Notes under the pieces: model-generated | Told to the model about the DNA's origin: nothing | The model's input: only the letters and a program-made list of their open reading frames with translations | Database searches by the model: none | Position numbers and translations under genes: made by a program | Assembly (NCBI GenBank): GCA_964477195.1 | Contig: CAYZCX010000003.1 | Coordinates: forward strand, 1-64,000 | Length of the DNA: 64,000 bases | Origin: JALRBM01 sp964477195 | GTDB taxonomy: Bacteria; Patescibacteriota; Saccharimonadia; Saccharimonadales; Saccharimonadaceae | Reading direction: 5' to 3' | Part shown: positions 43,079-51,146 of the stretch, piece by piece | How the letters are laid out: every line of letters starts with the position of its first letter | Position numbering within the stretch: position 1 is the stretch's first letter

Positions 43079-44035
43079 CTATTCGGTAATTTGAAGACTT
43101 GCTGAGTAGTTTGTTCGCGCGTGAGGCAGAATATCTTCGAGGGGTAAGTAGAAGTCATTTTTACGAGACTTACTCATCTTATCACCATCTGGAGAAAGAA
43201 GAAGAGGAGCAAATACCATTTTTACAGTCGGCATCGGCTTATTGTAGATATATTCAAATAGCGCTTTTCGTACTTCGAAGTCACCTTGGAGGTAGTGGTC
43301 TGCGCCGCTAATAGTGATTTCGAAGTCAAGGATTGCCAAACGAGGTGGAAAGAGCTGTTTGTGATAAAGCCAGAAGTCACATTCGTCGTATTCTCGAATC
43401 TCGTGTTTTCCGCAGTTTTCGCAGGTCGTCTCAAGCTGTCCGTCGGAAGTGATTTTTGTGTTCGTATTAGCATCAAGACATTGAGAACAAAGCGCGTTTG
43501 CAAAATGCATTTCTTCGCCAAGGGTGGGTTTCCCAGTGGTTTTCACGAGTAGTTCTTTGTGTTCTTTGAAATGCTCGATTGTATGAAGAAGGACATGCTT
43601 CATTAGCGGATTTGATTTGAGTGAAGAGTTTCGAATGAATCGTATCGTCACATTTGGAAAATCTTTTTTGATCTTGTTTATTTCTTCTTCGATATGCGGT
43701 TGCCACTTTTCAACCATATTTTGACCATCTTTGTCGACAGAGTGGGCTATCGTGGTGTGGAGCGGTTTGGCATCAAAGATATATTTGTGAATGTCCTGGC
43801 CAATCAGTTGGTCTTGTTCCCAGTCATTGATCGAAACGGCAAATTCAAAACGAGGCTCAACACCTCGGGATTTAACGGCTTCACAGAGAAGGTAGGGATA
43901 GGCAACGATACTGAGCACATTTCCTGCATGAATAGCATATGGTCGAATTGCAGTATAGATTCTTTCGTCGCCTCGCACCTCTTGTGCTAGCTTCTGAATT
44001 CCATCTAAATATAAATATGCTTGCTCTTTATTCAC
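43079..44035 (-). CDS. Class I lysyl-tRNA synthetase-like catalytic core (short form)
   Basis: 318 residues. It carries the class I nucleotide-binding motifs HAGNVLSIV (HIGH-type) and DKMSKSRKN (KMSKS), a zinc-ribbon pair CSQC/CENC, and the insert FEFAVSINDWEQDQLIG typical of the archaeal-type class I LysRS family (tRNA-synt_1f). Full-length class I LysRS has some 500 residues with a C-terminal anticodon-binding part, which is missing. It may therefore charge something other than whole tRNA-Lys, or act as an aminoacyl-adenylate enzyme like other synthetase paralogs (inference). Two bases from the convergent end of ruvA. Confidence 0.75.
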   Translation of the reverse strand: MNKEQAYLYLDGIQKLAQEVRGDERIYTAIRPYAIHAGNVLSIVAYPYLLCEAVKSRGVEPRFEFAVSINDWEQDQLIGQDIHKYIFDAKPLHTTIAHSVDKDGQNMVEKWQPHIEEEINKIKKDFPNVTIRFIRNSSLKSNPLMKHVLLHTIEHFKEHKELLVKTTGKPTLGEEMHFANALCSQCLDANTNTKITSDGQLETTCENCGKHEIREYDECDFWLYHKQLFPPRLAILDFEITISGADHYLQGDFEVRKALFEYIYNKPMPTVKMVFAPLLLSPDGDKMSKSRKNDFYLPLEDILPHARTNYSASLQITE

Positions 44036-44131
44036 AGTTTTTCCTTCCTACTGTATTTTTGCAAATACCTAACACGAGCTTACCAAATTTAAGCTCGATT
44101 TGACATAGTATGCCATTCTATCATTTAATGT

Positions 44132-44722
44132 ATGTATATGATAGTGCATCTTATTACCTCCAAAAAGAACCTAGATCAAACAATTCCTTATTTGCGGCGT
44201 ATTACAAAAGCTATTCACGAGAAGGAGAGCACCTTGGCGCGAGATTGGATTGAGCCTGCCCTTGTGCGATACTCAAGAGAATCCGAAGGAATTAAGCGTT
44301 CGCCCGTTGACTGGAAAGCTGTTCAAAAAGACAATCTTGAAGCGATTGCAAAAGCGGATGTGGTCATTGCTGAAGCGACTGAGACCGGATTTGGCATCGG
44401 ATACCAGGTAGCCTACGCAGTACAGCTTAAGAAGCCTGTTCTTATCCTTAGGAATGAGAGTGCGAACACAGATAGCTTTGCGAGCGGAGTCGATAATGTC
44501 AATGTTCGCTACAAAGAATATGATGATAAAACACTCGAGAAACACGTCAGTGATTTCCTTGATGAGAATGACATCTCGACTAAGGACATGCGATTCAACT
44601 TCTTTATTGATCGCCCCATCTATAATTATCTTCGTTGGTCATCTCTAAAAACGGGCAAAACCAAGGCGGAAGTGCTCCGAGAGTTGGTGCAAAGGGAAAT
44701 CGATAACACTACACAGCATTAA
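44132..44722 (+). CDS. Nucleoside 2-deoxyribosyltransferase-like protein
   Basis: 196 residues. The first 135 have the deoxyribosyltransferase-like Rossmann layout: VHLITSKKNLDQTIPYLRRI, an internal DNLEAIAKADVVIAEATETGFGIGYQVAYAVQLKKPVLIL, with the acidic residue and GxG turn expected in the active site. The last 45 residues (FFIDRPIYNYLRWSSLKTGKTKAEVLRELV) look like a ribbon-helix-helix or helix pair, an unusual addition. Could act on nucleosides or nucleotides, or bind DNA. Start 44132 or 44138. Confidence 0.6.
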   Translation: MYMIVHLITSKKNLDQTIPYLRRITKAIHEKESTLARDWIEPALVRYSRESEGIKRSPVDWKAVQKDNLEAIAKADVVIAEATETGFGIGYQVAYAVQLKKPVLILRNESANTDSFASGVDNVNVRYKEYDDKTLEKHVSDFLDENDISTKDMRFNFFIDRPIYNYLRWSSLKTGKTKAEVLRELVQREIDNTTQH

Positions 44723-44795
44723 GTTGTGAAATTGTCATACAACTGGAGAAATCGCATTTCAATCTCTTGAGATGCTATACTTGAAGTAGAATTTT

Positions 44796-45821
44796 ATGGC
44801 AGTTGAACGAATTGTTGATACGAGTGTGCACGATGAGAGCGAGGAAGAGCAGATTGAGGTAAGTCTGCGCCCGCGGCTTTTTTCGGAGTATGTTGGACAG
44901 GAGCGACTGAAGAAAAATCTTAAGCTTGCAATCGCGGCAGCAAAAAAACGCGGTGAGCCTATTGATCACGTGCTATTGTATGGGCCTCCGGGGCTAGGAA
45001 AGACGACGATGGCGACGGTGATTGCCAACGAAATGGGAACAAATATTCGCGTCACTGCCGGACCAGCGATTGAGCGAGCGGGCGATTTGGCGAGTATTTT
45101 GACCAATCTTACGGACGGCGACGTGTTATTTATTGATGAGATTCACCGATTGTCGCGTGCGGTAGAGGAAGTTCTTTATAGCGCGATGGAAGATTTTAAG
45201 CTCGATATCGTTATTGGTAAAGGACCGGCTGCTCGCAGCGTGCGTTTGGATTTGCCAAAGTTTACCGTTATTGGTGCGACAACTCGAACTGGAGCTCTCG
45301 CGGCGCCACTTCGCGATCGTTTTGGGCATATGCACCGGCTTGAGTTTTATACACCAGACGAAATTGCGGCGGTTATTACGCGTGCGGCGGGAATTCTAGA
45401 AAGTAAAATCGATGGAACGGCAGCTTCCCTTCTGTCTACTCGTGCTCGGTTGACGCCACGTATTGCCAATCGACTTTTGAAGCGCGTCCGTGACTACGCA
45501 GATGTAAATGGTGATGGAATTATCGATACTGTGACAACAAAGAAGGCGCTTGCGATGTTGGAGATCGACGAGCTTGGACTTGATCCGGCTGATCGTCGCA
45601 TGCTAGAGAGTATCATCGAGAATTATGGTAGTAATCCCGTAGGCCTGAATACGATTGCTGCACTCACGGGTGATGAGGCGACGACAATTGAGGATTTTTA
45701 TGAGCCGTATCTTTTGCAGATTGGGTTTATTGAGCGAACGCCACGCGGTCGCCGGGTAACGGCAAAGGCCTATCGTCATTTGGGAAAAGAAGCAGGCGAG
45801 CTGCTCGATAAGTTGGTATAA
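44796..45821 (+). CDS. ruvB: Holliday junction helicase motor RuvB
   Basis: 341 residues. AAA+ motor that drives branch migration with RuvA. LRPRLFSEYVGQERLKKNL, Walker A LLYGPPGLGKTTMA near 63, Walker B VLFIDEIHRL, sensor GATTRTGALAAPLRDRFG, and the C-terminal winged helix IGFIERTPRGRRVTAKAY. Its stop codon lies inside the -10 box of the next gene. Confidence 0.97.
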   Translation: MAVERIVDTSVHDESEEEQIEVSLRPRLFSEYVGQERLKKNLKLAIAAAKKRGEPIDHVLLYGPPGLGKTTMATVIANEMGTNIRVTAGPAIERAGDLASILTNLTDGDVLFIDEIHRLSRAVEEVLYSAMEDFKLDIVIGKGPAARSVRLDLPKFTVIGATTRTGALAAPLRDRFGHMHRLEFYTPDEIAAVITRAAGILESKIDGTAASLLSTRARLTPRIANRLLKRVRDYADVNGDGIIDTVTTKKALAMLEIDELGLDPADRRMLESIIENYGSNPVGLNTIAALTGDEATTIEDFYEPYLLQIGFIERTPRGRRVTAKAYRHLGKEAGELLDKLV

Positions 45822-45828
45822 TAACGAC

Positions 45829-46599
45829 ATGGACTCAAACCCGACACCCGAAGAGCAGGCAAATAGTCAGCAACCGATCAGTTACGATAAAGATGGACAT
45901 CCTATTCCACCGACTCCAGCAGTTCCTGTGACGCCGGCGACAAACGGTCAACCTGCGCCACAAGTCGTGTACGTCAGCCGAGCAGTCGAGCCTATCGAAC
46001 CGCAGATTCCACCTGAAATTAAGGCAAAGCACGACGAGTCGATCAAGCGTTATCCTTCGCTTAACCTTAGTGAAGCTGAGTATGTTATTAGCGCGGTGCG
46101 CCGCCATCCTATTGGGCTAGTGTTGCCGATGGGAGTGACGATTTTTTTGGTAGCGTTTGTGGCGTCGCTTATGATTAATTACAATTTCTTTATGAGTGCA
46201 CTTGGTATTATTGATCCGCCACCATTTGACTCGATTCTTTTTATCGGTAGTTTGTTTATTTTGCTATTTCTTATTGGCGGATACATATCTTACTGGGTAT
46301 ATACGAATAATAAGTTTTTCCTGACGAACGAAAGTGTGATTCAAGAGATTCAGACGAGTCTTTTTTCGCGTAATGAACAGACAGTGAGCCTGACGAATAT
46401 TGAGGATGCGAGCTATTTGCAGCAGGGAATGCTGCAATCTTTGCTTAATTATGGTTCTATCCGTCTGAGCACGGAAGGTGATGAGACAACGTATCGGTTT
46501 AGTTATGTTTCTAGTCCGAAGCGACAGATCTCAATTCTGAATAATGCGGTCGAGGCGTTTAAAAATGGCCGTCCGGTTGTTGACGATAGTGATAATTAG
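45829..46599 (+). CDS. Membrane protein with bacterial PH domain (YdbS-like)
   Basis: 256 residues: a Pro/Gln-rich cytoplasmic N-terminus (1-80), two membrane segments (about 98-120 and 135-160), and a C-terminal bPH domain starting NNKFFLTNESVIQEIQTSLFSRNEQTVSL with the typical INxIxD-like LTNIEDASYLQ. Function of this family is unclear; envelope homeostasis is a usual guess. ATG six bases after TATAAT (45817-45822), which overlaps the end of ruvB, so it has its own leaderless promoter. Confidence 0.8.
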   Translation: MDSNPTPEEQANSQQPISYDKDGHPIPPTPAVPVTPATNGQPAPQVVYVSRAVEPIEPQIPPEIKAKHDESIKRYPSLNLSEAEYVISAVRRHPIGLVLPMGVTIFLVAFVASLMINYNFFMSALGIIDPPPFDSILFIGSLFILLFLIGGYISYWVYTNNKFFLTNESVIQEIQTSLFSRNEQTVSLTNIEDASYLQQGMLQSLLNYGSIRLSTEGDETTYRFSYVSSPKRQISILNNAVEAFKNGRPVVDDSDN

Positions 46600-46616
46600 T
46601 CTATCTAGCCAATAGC

Positions 46617-46726
46617 TTCTTATAGTCCCATCACTCACAAACGGCTTCGCGTCGAAAGTAGCAAGGGCCCCGGCGCCTTGTTACTTTTCGGCTGCAGATG
46701 TTTGTTTCATAATGGAACTATAAGAA
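46617..46726. repeat. 110-base nested inverted-repeat element
   Basis: Outer arms TTCTTATAGTCCCAT (46617-46631) and ATGGAACTATAAGAA (46712-46726) pair at 14 of 15 positions. Within them ACAAAC pairs with GTTTGT, and GTCGAAAGTAGCAAGG pairs with CCTTGTTACTTTTCGGC around a GC-rich loop. Three stacked stems make one long hairpin. It lies between convergent genes; the inner stem plus TTACTTTT could act as a terminator, but the outer arms are not needed for that. May be a miniature repeat or structured RNA. Confidence 0.65.
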
Positions 46727-46736
46727 ACGATAGAAG

Positions 46737-47129
46737 TTACTTATTCCGACTCGTCTTCACGTACTCGGCTTCTTTTTCCATAGAGCTGGTCAATTTGTAC
46801 GACCGACAACTGTCATTGTTGCAATTAAGTCCCTCATAGCGATAGCTTGAGCCATCATCGCCCATTTTGACGCCTCGAGGGTCGGTAAAGAGTTCCGGAT
46901 CCATGGCGCGCAGTGTTTTGCTGTCAATTTTCGATGGATAATAACCGTTTTTCTCATAAAAAACTTCTTCAAGATTGTAATACATTGCATTAATGGCAGC
47001 TTTGCGGTCTTCGTCTCGTCGGGCGGCTTCGAGATTGTCTTTTTGGAGTAGTAAAAGGAGTGCTGCTGCCCCGACAAATGCGATGGCAACGACGATTTCT
47101 ATAACGGTAAATCCTTGTGAGCGCTTCAT
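46737..47129 (-). CDS. Type IV pseudopilin-like protein
   Basis: 130 residues. Prepilin leader MKRSQG then FTVIEIVVAIAFVGAAALLLLLQ with Glu at mature position 5. A short globular part with two Cys (NCNNDSCRS) follows. Probably a minor pilin of the type IV pilus. Divergent from recA. Terminated near the nested inverted repeat. Confidence 0.85.
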   Translation of the reverse strand: MKRSQGFTVIEIVVAIAFVGAAALLLLLQKDNLEAARRDEDRKAAINAMYYNLEEVFYEKNGYYPSKIDSKTLRAMDPELFTDPRGVKMGDDGSSYRYEGLNCNNDSCRSYKLTSSMEKEAEYVKTSRNK

Positions 47130-47197
47130 TGCTCTCTATTATAGCAAATGTTCCTCTTCCGCTGTATAATAGAATAAGAAAAGAAGAGAGGGAGTTT

Positions 47198-48238
47198 ATG
47201 GCAAAAAAGGCTGATACAACAGACGCGGCTGCAAAACCTGCCGCAAATGAAGGAAAATTAAAGGCACTTGGCCTTGCGATGGATCAGATTACCAAGCAAT
47301 TTGGTGATGGATCTATTATGAAACTTGGCGAAGCTCACAAAGTTGATGTGGAACTTATCCCATCGGGTGCGTTGAGCCTTGATATTGCCCTTGGTGGCGG
47401 TTATCCAAAGGGACGTATTATTGAGATTTATGGCCCAGAAAGTTCAGGTAAGACAACACTGACACTGCATGCGATTGCTGAAGTGCAGCGTGCAGGCGGA
47501 ACAGCGGCATTCATCGATGCCGAGCATGCCCTGGACCCAGCCTATGCAAAACGCCTTGGTGTTGATACCGATAACTTGCTTGTAAGCCAGCCAGACAACG
47601 GCGAGCAGGCACTTGAAATTGCCGAGACGCTTGTCCGCTCAAGTGCTGTCGATCTTGTTGTTGTGGACTCGGTTGCGGCGCTGGTACCTCAGGCCGAAAT
47701 TGATGGCGATATGGGTGATAGCCACATGGGACTCCAGGCTCGTCTCATGAGTCAGGCGCTTCGTAAGCTCACGGGTATTATCAACAAGAGCAAAACGACA
47801 GTTATATTTATCAATCAAATTCGTATGAAAATCGGCGTTATGTTTGGTAATCCAGAAACAACGACTGGTGGTAACGCCCTAAAGTTCTATGCTTCTGTCC
47901 GTCTGGATATTCGCCGAACTGGTCAGATCAAAGATGGTGAAAACATCATCGGTAACCGTACTAAGGTAAAGGTGGTGAAGAATAAGATTGCGCCGCCATT
48001 CCGTATCGCTGAATTTGACATCATGTATAATGAGGGAATTTCAAAGACTGGTGATGTTCTTGACCTCGCTGTTAATCATGAGATAGTCGGAAAATCTGGT
48101 GCATGGTTTGACTATAACGATGGCAAAATTGGTCAAGGTCGCGAAGCAACAAAGCGATACTTGAAGGAAAACCCAGAAATCCTTAAAGAGATTGATGCTA
48201 AGGTCCGTGAAAAGGTAGCCGCCGAAGACACTGCCTAG
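47198..48238 (+). CDS. recA: Recombinase RecA
   Basis: 346 residues. Strand exchange and SOS co-protease. Full set of motifs: QFGDGSIMKLG, Walker A IYGPESSGKTTLTLH near 77, DAEHALDPAYAKRLGVD, VVVDSVAALVPQAEI (Walker B), loop MSQALRKLTG, and FINQIRMKIGVMFGNPETTTGG. Short acidic tail with Ala. Start at 47198 because GAGAGGGAG lies just upstream; the frame extends to 47117 across the promoter (TATAAT 47165-47170). No recognisable LexA box was seen. Confidence 0.98.
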   Translation: MAKKADTTDAAAKPAANEGKLKALGLAMDQITKQFGDGSIMKLGEAHKVDVELIPSGALSLDIALGGGYPKGRIIEIYGPESSGKTTLTLHAIAEVQRAGGTAAFIDAEHALDPAYAKRLGVDTDNLLVSQPDNGEQALEIAETLVRSSAVDLVVVDSVAALVPQAEIDGDMGDSHMGLQARLMSQALRKLTGIINKSKTTVIFINQIRMKIGVMFGNPETTTGGNALKFYASVRLDIRRTGQIKDGENIIGNRTKVKVVKNKIAPPFRIAEFDIMYNEGISKTGDVLDLAVNHEIVGKSGAWFDYNDGKIGQGREATKRYLKENPEILKEIDAKVREKVAAEDTA

Positions 48239-48258
48239 AATCATCTAGATACCAAAAT

Positions 48259-48291
48259 CAACCGCCAGTTTCGTGTGAGCCTGGCGGTTGA
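48259..48291 (+). terminator. recA terminator
   Basis: CAACCGCCAG pairs perfectly with CTGGCGGTTG across a twelve-base loop, then ATTTAATG. The distal arm overlaps the -35 box of the next unit. Confidence 0.8.
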
Positions 48292-48316
48292 TTTAATGTA
48301 GGAAAAATGGTATTAT
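48288..48316 (+). promoter_or_regulatory. Promoter of the GC-rich gene between recA and recX
   Basis: TTGATT (48288-48293), 17-base spacer, TATTAT (48311-48316). The leader has TCATATCTC and TCTACGATTGAGGAG, both also found upstream of the gene at 17176. Confidence 0.7.
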
Positions 48317-48352
48317 TTGCTACTGTCATATCTCTACGATTGAGGAGCCAAA

Positions 48353-48931
48353 ATGGCGCGTGGTACGAGGCAGGATCTGTCGCAGATGGAACTCCCGAAG
48401 GCCTACACCTTCGAGGGAGTGGACTTCGCCGATGAGGTGGAGCGGGTCGCTCGGGTCATGGTGATCGGTCTCCAGAACGAGAAGCTCATCAAGAACAACG
48501 AGAGCTTCGGGCTCATGGTGGCCAACCCGCTTTACGCGGGCCGCTTCCACCAAATCTGGAATGACCCGACCCAACTCGCGGGATTCGCGATCGGCTGGGG
48601 CCCTGAGGCCAAGCGCTATCAGCTGAACGCCCTCCGGAAGATCCGTGCATCGGCGCGGACGTCGTGCGACACGCTGTTCCTGAAGTACGACGTGACGCGT
48701 GGGCGTGACTACGGGAACAGGTTCCAGAATACGGTGAACTCGCAGGAGTCCGATGGCACGATGCTGTGGGGCGACTACGGTCACGGTGGTGCCTGCTTTG
48801 CCGGCGAAGATCAGCAGCAATGGCTGGTCGGTGTTTCGTCGCTCGAGGAGGCCGAAGACGACATGGTGGCATCCGCGGTGGCACGACACCTGTTCGGCCG
48901 CATGGGAACGCTCACCGAACTGTTCGACTGA
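48353..48931 (+). CDS. Uncharacterised 192-residue protein, possibly GlcG/HbpS-like, GC-rich unit
   Basis: Predicted soluble. An N-terminal helix (FADEVERVARVMVIGLQ), a strand pair FGLMVANPLYAGRFHQIW, a helix rich in Ala/Arg (NALRKIRASARTS), and GHGGACFAGEDQQQWLVGVSSLEEAEDDMVASAVARHLF, which loosely follows the GlcG/HbpS pattern (GGxPi...vvGaiGVSGgtpeeDeavA). HbpS proteins bind haem; no His ligand can be assigned, so this is only a suggestion. GATTGAGGAG precedes the ATG. It separates recA from recX, which are usually adjacent. Confidence 0.6.
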   Translation: MARGTRQDLSQMELPKAYTFEGVDFADEVERVARVMVIGLQNEKLIKNNESFGLMVANPLYAGRFHQIWNDPTQLAGFAIGWGPEAKRYQLNALRKIRASARTSCDTLFLKYDVTRGRDYGNRFQNTVNSQESDGTMLWGDYGHGGACFAGEDQQQWLVGVSSLEEAEDDMVASAVARHLFGRMGTLTELFD

Positions 48932-48943
48932 CGGAGTGTGACG

Positions 48944-48979
48944 GTCTTGCCCGGGTAGGAATCTCTACCTGGGCAAGAC
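48944..48979 (+). terminator. GC-rich hairpin upstream of recX
   Basis: GTCTTGCCCGGGTAG (48944-48958) pairs with CTACCTGGGCAAGAC (48965-48979) with one G-T pair. Only a weak pyrimidine tail follows. Confidence 0.85.
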
Positions 48980-49012
48980 ATCTCCAAACTTATAAAGAGT
49001 TATAATGAAATT

Positions 49013-49642
49013 ATGAAGATCACTGGCATTACCGCCCAGCAAAAAGATAAAAATCGCGTCAATATTATGGTGGATGGCGCATACCGATTTAGTTTGGACA
49101 TTTTTCAGGTTGGTGAGCTAGGAATTCGGGTAGGTAAAGAGTATTCGGATGCAGAACTCGACGAGCTTGAAAATGAAAGTGTCTTCGGAAAACTGTACGC
49201 AAGAGCGCTCGAATATTGTATGATGCGGCTTCACTCTGCCAAAGAAATCAAAGATTATTTGTGGAGAAAGACACGTGATACGAGAGGAAAAGATGGAGCT
49301 GTTCGAAAAGGGGTGCCCGAGGCGCTGACAATGCGTGTATTCGATCGACTTTTGGAAAAGGGATATATCAATGACGAGACATTTGCGAGGCATTGGGTAG
49401 AAAATCGCCATCTTGGGAAAGGGGCGAGCACGCGTAAACTTGTTGCCGAGCTTCGAGCAAAGGGAGTCGAACAGTCGCTCATTAACCAGGTTATCGATGA
49501 GTCCTCGCGGGATGATACGACCGAGCTTGAGAAAATGATTGCCAAAAAGCGTGTGAAGTATCCGGATGAGCAAAAACTCATTATTTACTTAGCCCGTCAG
49601 GGTTTTTCATTTGACGACATCAAGCAAGCTCTCGGCGAGTGA
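49013..49642 (+). CDS. recX: Regulatory protein RecX
   Basis: 209 residues. RecX limits RecA filament growth. Three-helix repeats typical of the family are visible: ALEYCMMRLHSAKEIKDYLWRK, FDRLLEKGYINDETFARHWVENRHLGKGASTRKLVAELRAKGVEQSLI and a last IIYLARQGFSFDDIKQAL. ATG six bases after TATAAT (49001-49006), so it is transcribed separately from recA and leaderless. Its stop touches the stop of the convergent PRC-barrel gene with no gap. Confidence 0.9.
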   Translation: MKITGITAQQKDKNRVNIMVDGAYRFSLDIFQVGELGIRVGKEYSDAELDELENESVFGKLYARALEYCMMRLHSAKEIKDYLWRKTRDTRGKDGAVRKGVPEALTMRVFDRLLEKGYINDETFARHWVENRHLGKGASTRKLVAELRAKGVEQSLINQVIDESSRDDTTELEKMIAKKRVKYPDEQKLIIYLARQGFSFDDIKQALGE

Positions 49643-50221
49643 TTAGTGTTGTTTGTCTGTGTGTTCTGCCTGGGGATGTTTTCTAAATGGATTGACGTAG
49701 GTTTGTTGGATATTCCCTAACACCGGCTCAGGGATTTCGGCCCGTGAGTGGACGATAATTTCTTTGTCGTTTATCTCTGTAATTTGCGATCGGTGAATCA
49801 GTAGGTGTGTGTCGTTAAGACTTTTCAGGAGAGGCCGTTTAACATTTATCTGCTGGATGACGAAATTACCTGTTTCTATTGTGTAGCCGTCTACTTTTCC
49901 TAATTTGTGGTGTTTTTCATCGCGCACAGGCATGCCAACAAGCGTAAAGTGGACAGAATAGATTTCGTTGAGCTTTATGATATCATCTGGTGAAACAAAT
50001 TCGTCGCTCGAATCAACGATGACACCGATGTCACTGAATTCTCGAACATCAGCAATTCGAAGAAGTGCAGGAGTCTGGTCAAGAAGAGGACCTTCGAGCT
50101 CATAAGCCACGATGGCGAGATTGTTCGGATTGATAACCGGTGCGCTTATCCGGGCAAGTTCCGTACCAGTCTGGAGGCCCATGACAGGAGCGTTGTTTAA
50201 TCGTGATCCAGAGATTAGCAT
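49643..50221 (-). CDS. PRC-barrel domain protein
   Basis: 192 residues with two PRC-barrel-like halves: LNNAPVMGLQTGTELARISAPVINPNNLAIVAYELEG, then GMPVRDEKHHKLGKVDGYTIETGNFVIQQINV. The C-terminus is polar and His-rich. PRC barrels are small beta domains found in RNA-processing and photosynthetic proteins; here it is the last gene of the pilus operon, 24 bases past the previous stop, so a pilus-related role is possible but not shown. Confidence 0.78.
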   Translation of the reverse strand: MLISGSRLNNAPVMGLQTGTELARISAPVINPNNLAIVAYELEGPLLDQTPALLRIADVREFSDIGVIVDSSDEFVSPDDIIKLNEIYSVHFTLVGMPVRDEKHHKLGKVDGYTIETGNFVIQQINVKRPLLKSLNDTHLLIHRSQITEINDKEIIVHSRAEIPEPVLGNIQQTYVNPFRKHPQAEHTDKQH

Positions 50222-50245
50222 AATTTTAGTATAGCGGCTTTGGTC

Positions 50246-50545
50246 CTACTCAACAAATGGGTTTGTTCTGCCTTTTGAGAGGTCAAGCGTGTCTCCTGTT
50301 TGGTCGCGTGTTTTTAATTCTTCGATACGTTTAATGGTTTCTTGGTCAAAGTTAGAACTTGTTTGCTGAGAGGTGAATTGACTGGTATCACTCGAGCTAA
50401 CAACAATGGTATTGAGGGTAAACACGCTTATGGCGAGGCCTCCTAAGACGACAATCACGAAGAGGATGACGTGAAATCGGTGAAGAAAAGAGAAGAAGGC
50501 TTTTTTGATTGCTGCTGGAGAAATAGAAAGATTAATATTTTTCAT
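50246..50545 (-). CDS. Small single-pass membrane protein of the pilus operon
   Basis: 99 residues: cytoplasmic start, membrane segment VILFVIVVLGGLAISVFTL, then a Ser/Thr/Gln-rich outer part ending TNPFVE. No catalytic motif. Its place after pilO suggests a PilP-like accessory role, but there is no sequence support for that name. Four bases from pilO. Confidence 0.65.
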   Translation of the reverse strand: MKNINLSISPAAIKKAFFSFLHRFHVILFVIVVLGGLAISVFTLNTIVVSSSDTSQFTSQQTSSNFDQETIKRIEELKTRDQTGDTLDLSKGRTNPFVE

Positions 50546-50549
50546 AAGA

Positions 50550-51146
50550 TTACCGTACGAATACCTCGATAGTTAATGCGTCACTTGTAATAGCACCCGA
50601 TCCGTCCTTCGAGAGTCCCACGCGCGAGATTTGCATTTTGGTCAGGTTTTGTTCGATGGAATGAATAAAACGAAGGATTCCGACATAGTCCACGGGATTT
50701 TTTATAGTGACAGACACAGAGGTAGAATTGACACCGCTCGGTGCTGCTGCTTGCGGAGTCGGAGTGCTTGTTGTACTAGTGCTGGTGGATTTTGTGGCTG
50801 AGAAATCAATATTTGTAATACCTATCCCTGAACGGTTTGCATAATCGGTGAGATCTTTGATGATCTGGTCTTGGTATTGATAACTTTTGCTTTCAGCGAC
50901 GATGCCGGCTGCCCGTTCCACTGCTTCTTGGTGGGTTTTCAGTTCGGTCTGAATATGTTGGAGATTCTGTACATTATTTTGGCTGTTATTTGCTTTGGCG
51001 AGTGTACTGCTCGCATCAACAGCCGTTGTCCGCAGTCCATCTGTGATAAACCAAAATACTGAAGTTGAAAGCGCACCAATAGCAAACAATGTGAAGATGA
51101 GGATGATGCGAAGCGTGCTGGCGGTGAGATGGCGTCCTTTTATCAT
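50550..51146 (-). CDS. pilO: PilO-like pilus assembly protein
   Basis: 198 residues: one membrane segment near the N-terminus (LRIILIFTLFAIGALSTSVFWFI), a coiled coil (NNSQNNVQNLQHIQTELKTH), a Ser/Thr/Pro linker, and a ferredoxin-like end (SVSVTIKNPVDYVGILRFIHSIEQNLTKMQI). Forms the alignment complex with PilN linking PilM to the pilus base. ATGA overlap with pilN. Gene name based on order and topology more than identity. Confidence 0.75.
   Translation of the reverse strand: MIKGRHLTASTLRIILIFTLFAIGALSTSVFWFITDGLRTTAVDASSTLAKANNSQNNVQNLQHIQTELKTHQEAVERAAGIVAESKSYQYQDQIIKDLTDYANRSGIGITNIDFSATKSTSTSTTSTPTPQAAAPSGVNSTSVSVTIKNPVDYVGILRFIHSIEQNLTKMQISRVGLSKDGSGAITSDALTIEVFVR

Noticed and set aside
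47130..47197. LexA/SOS box in front of recA
   Set aside because: Neither the E. coli-type nor the Gram-positive-type LexA consensus could be matched in the recA leader.
48326..48889. Minus-strand open frame of 187 codons opposite the gene between recA and recX
   Set aside because: The plus strand has the promoter, GAGGAG ribosome site and stem terminator in the right order.
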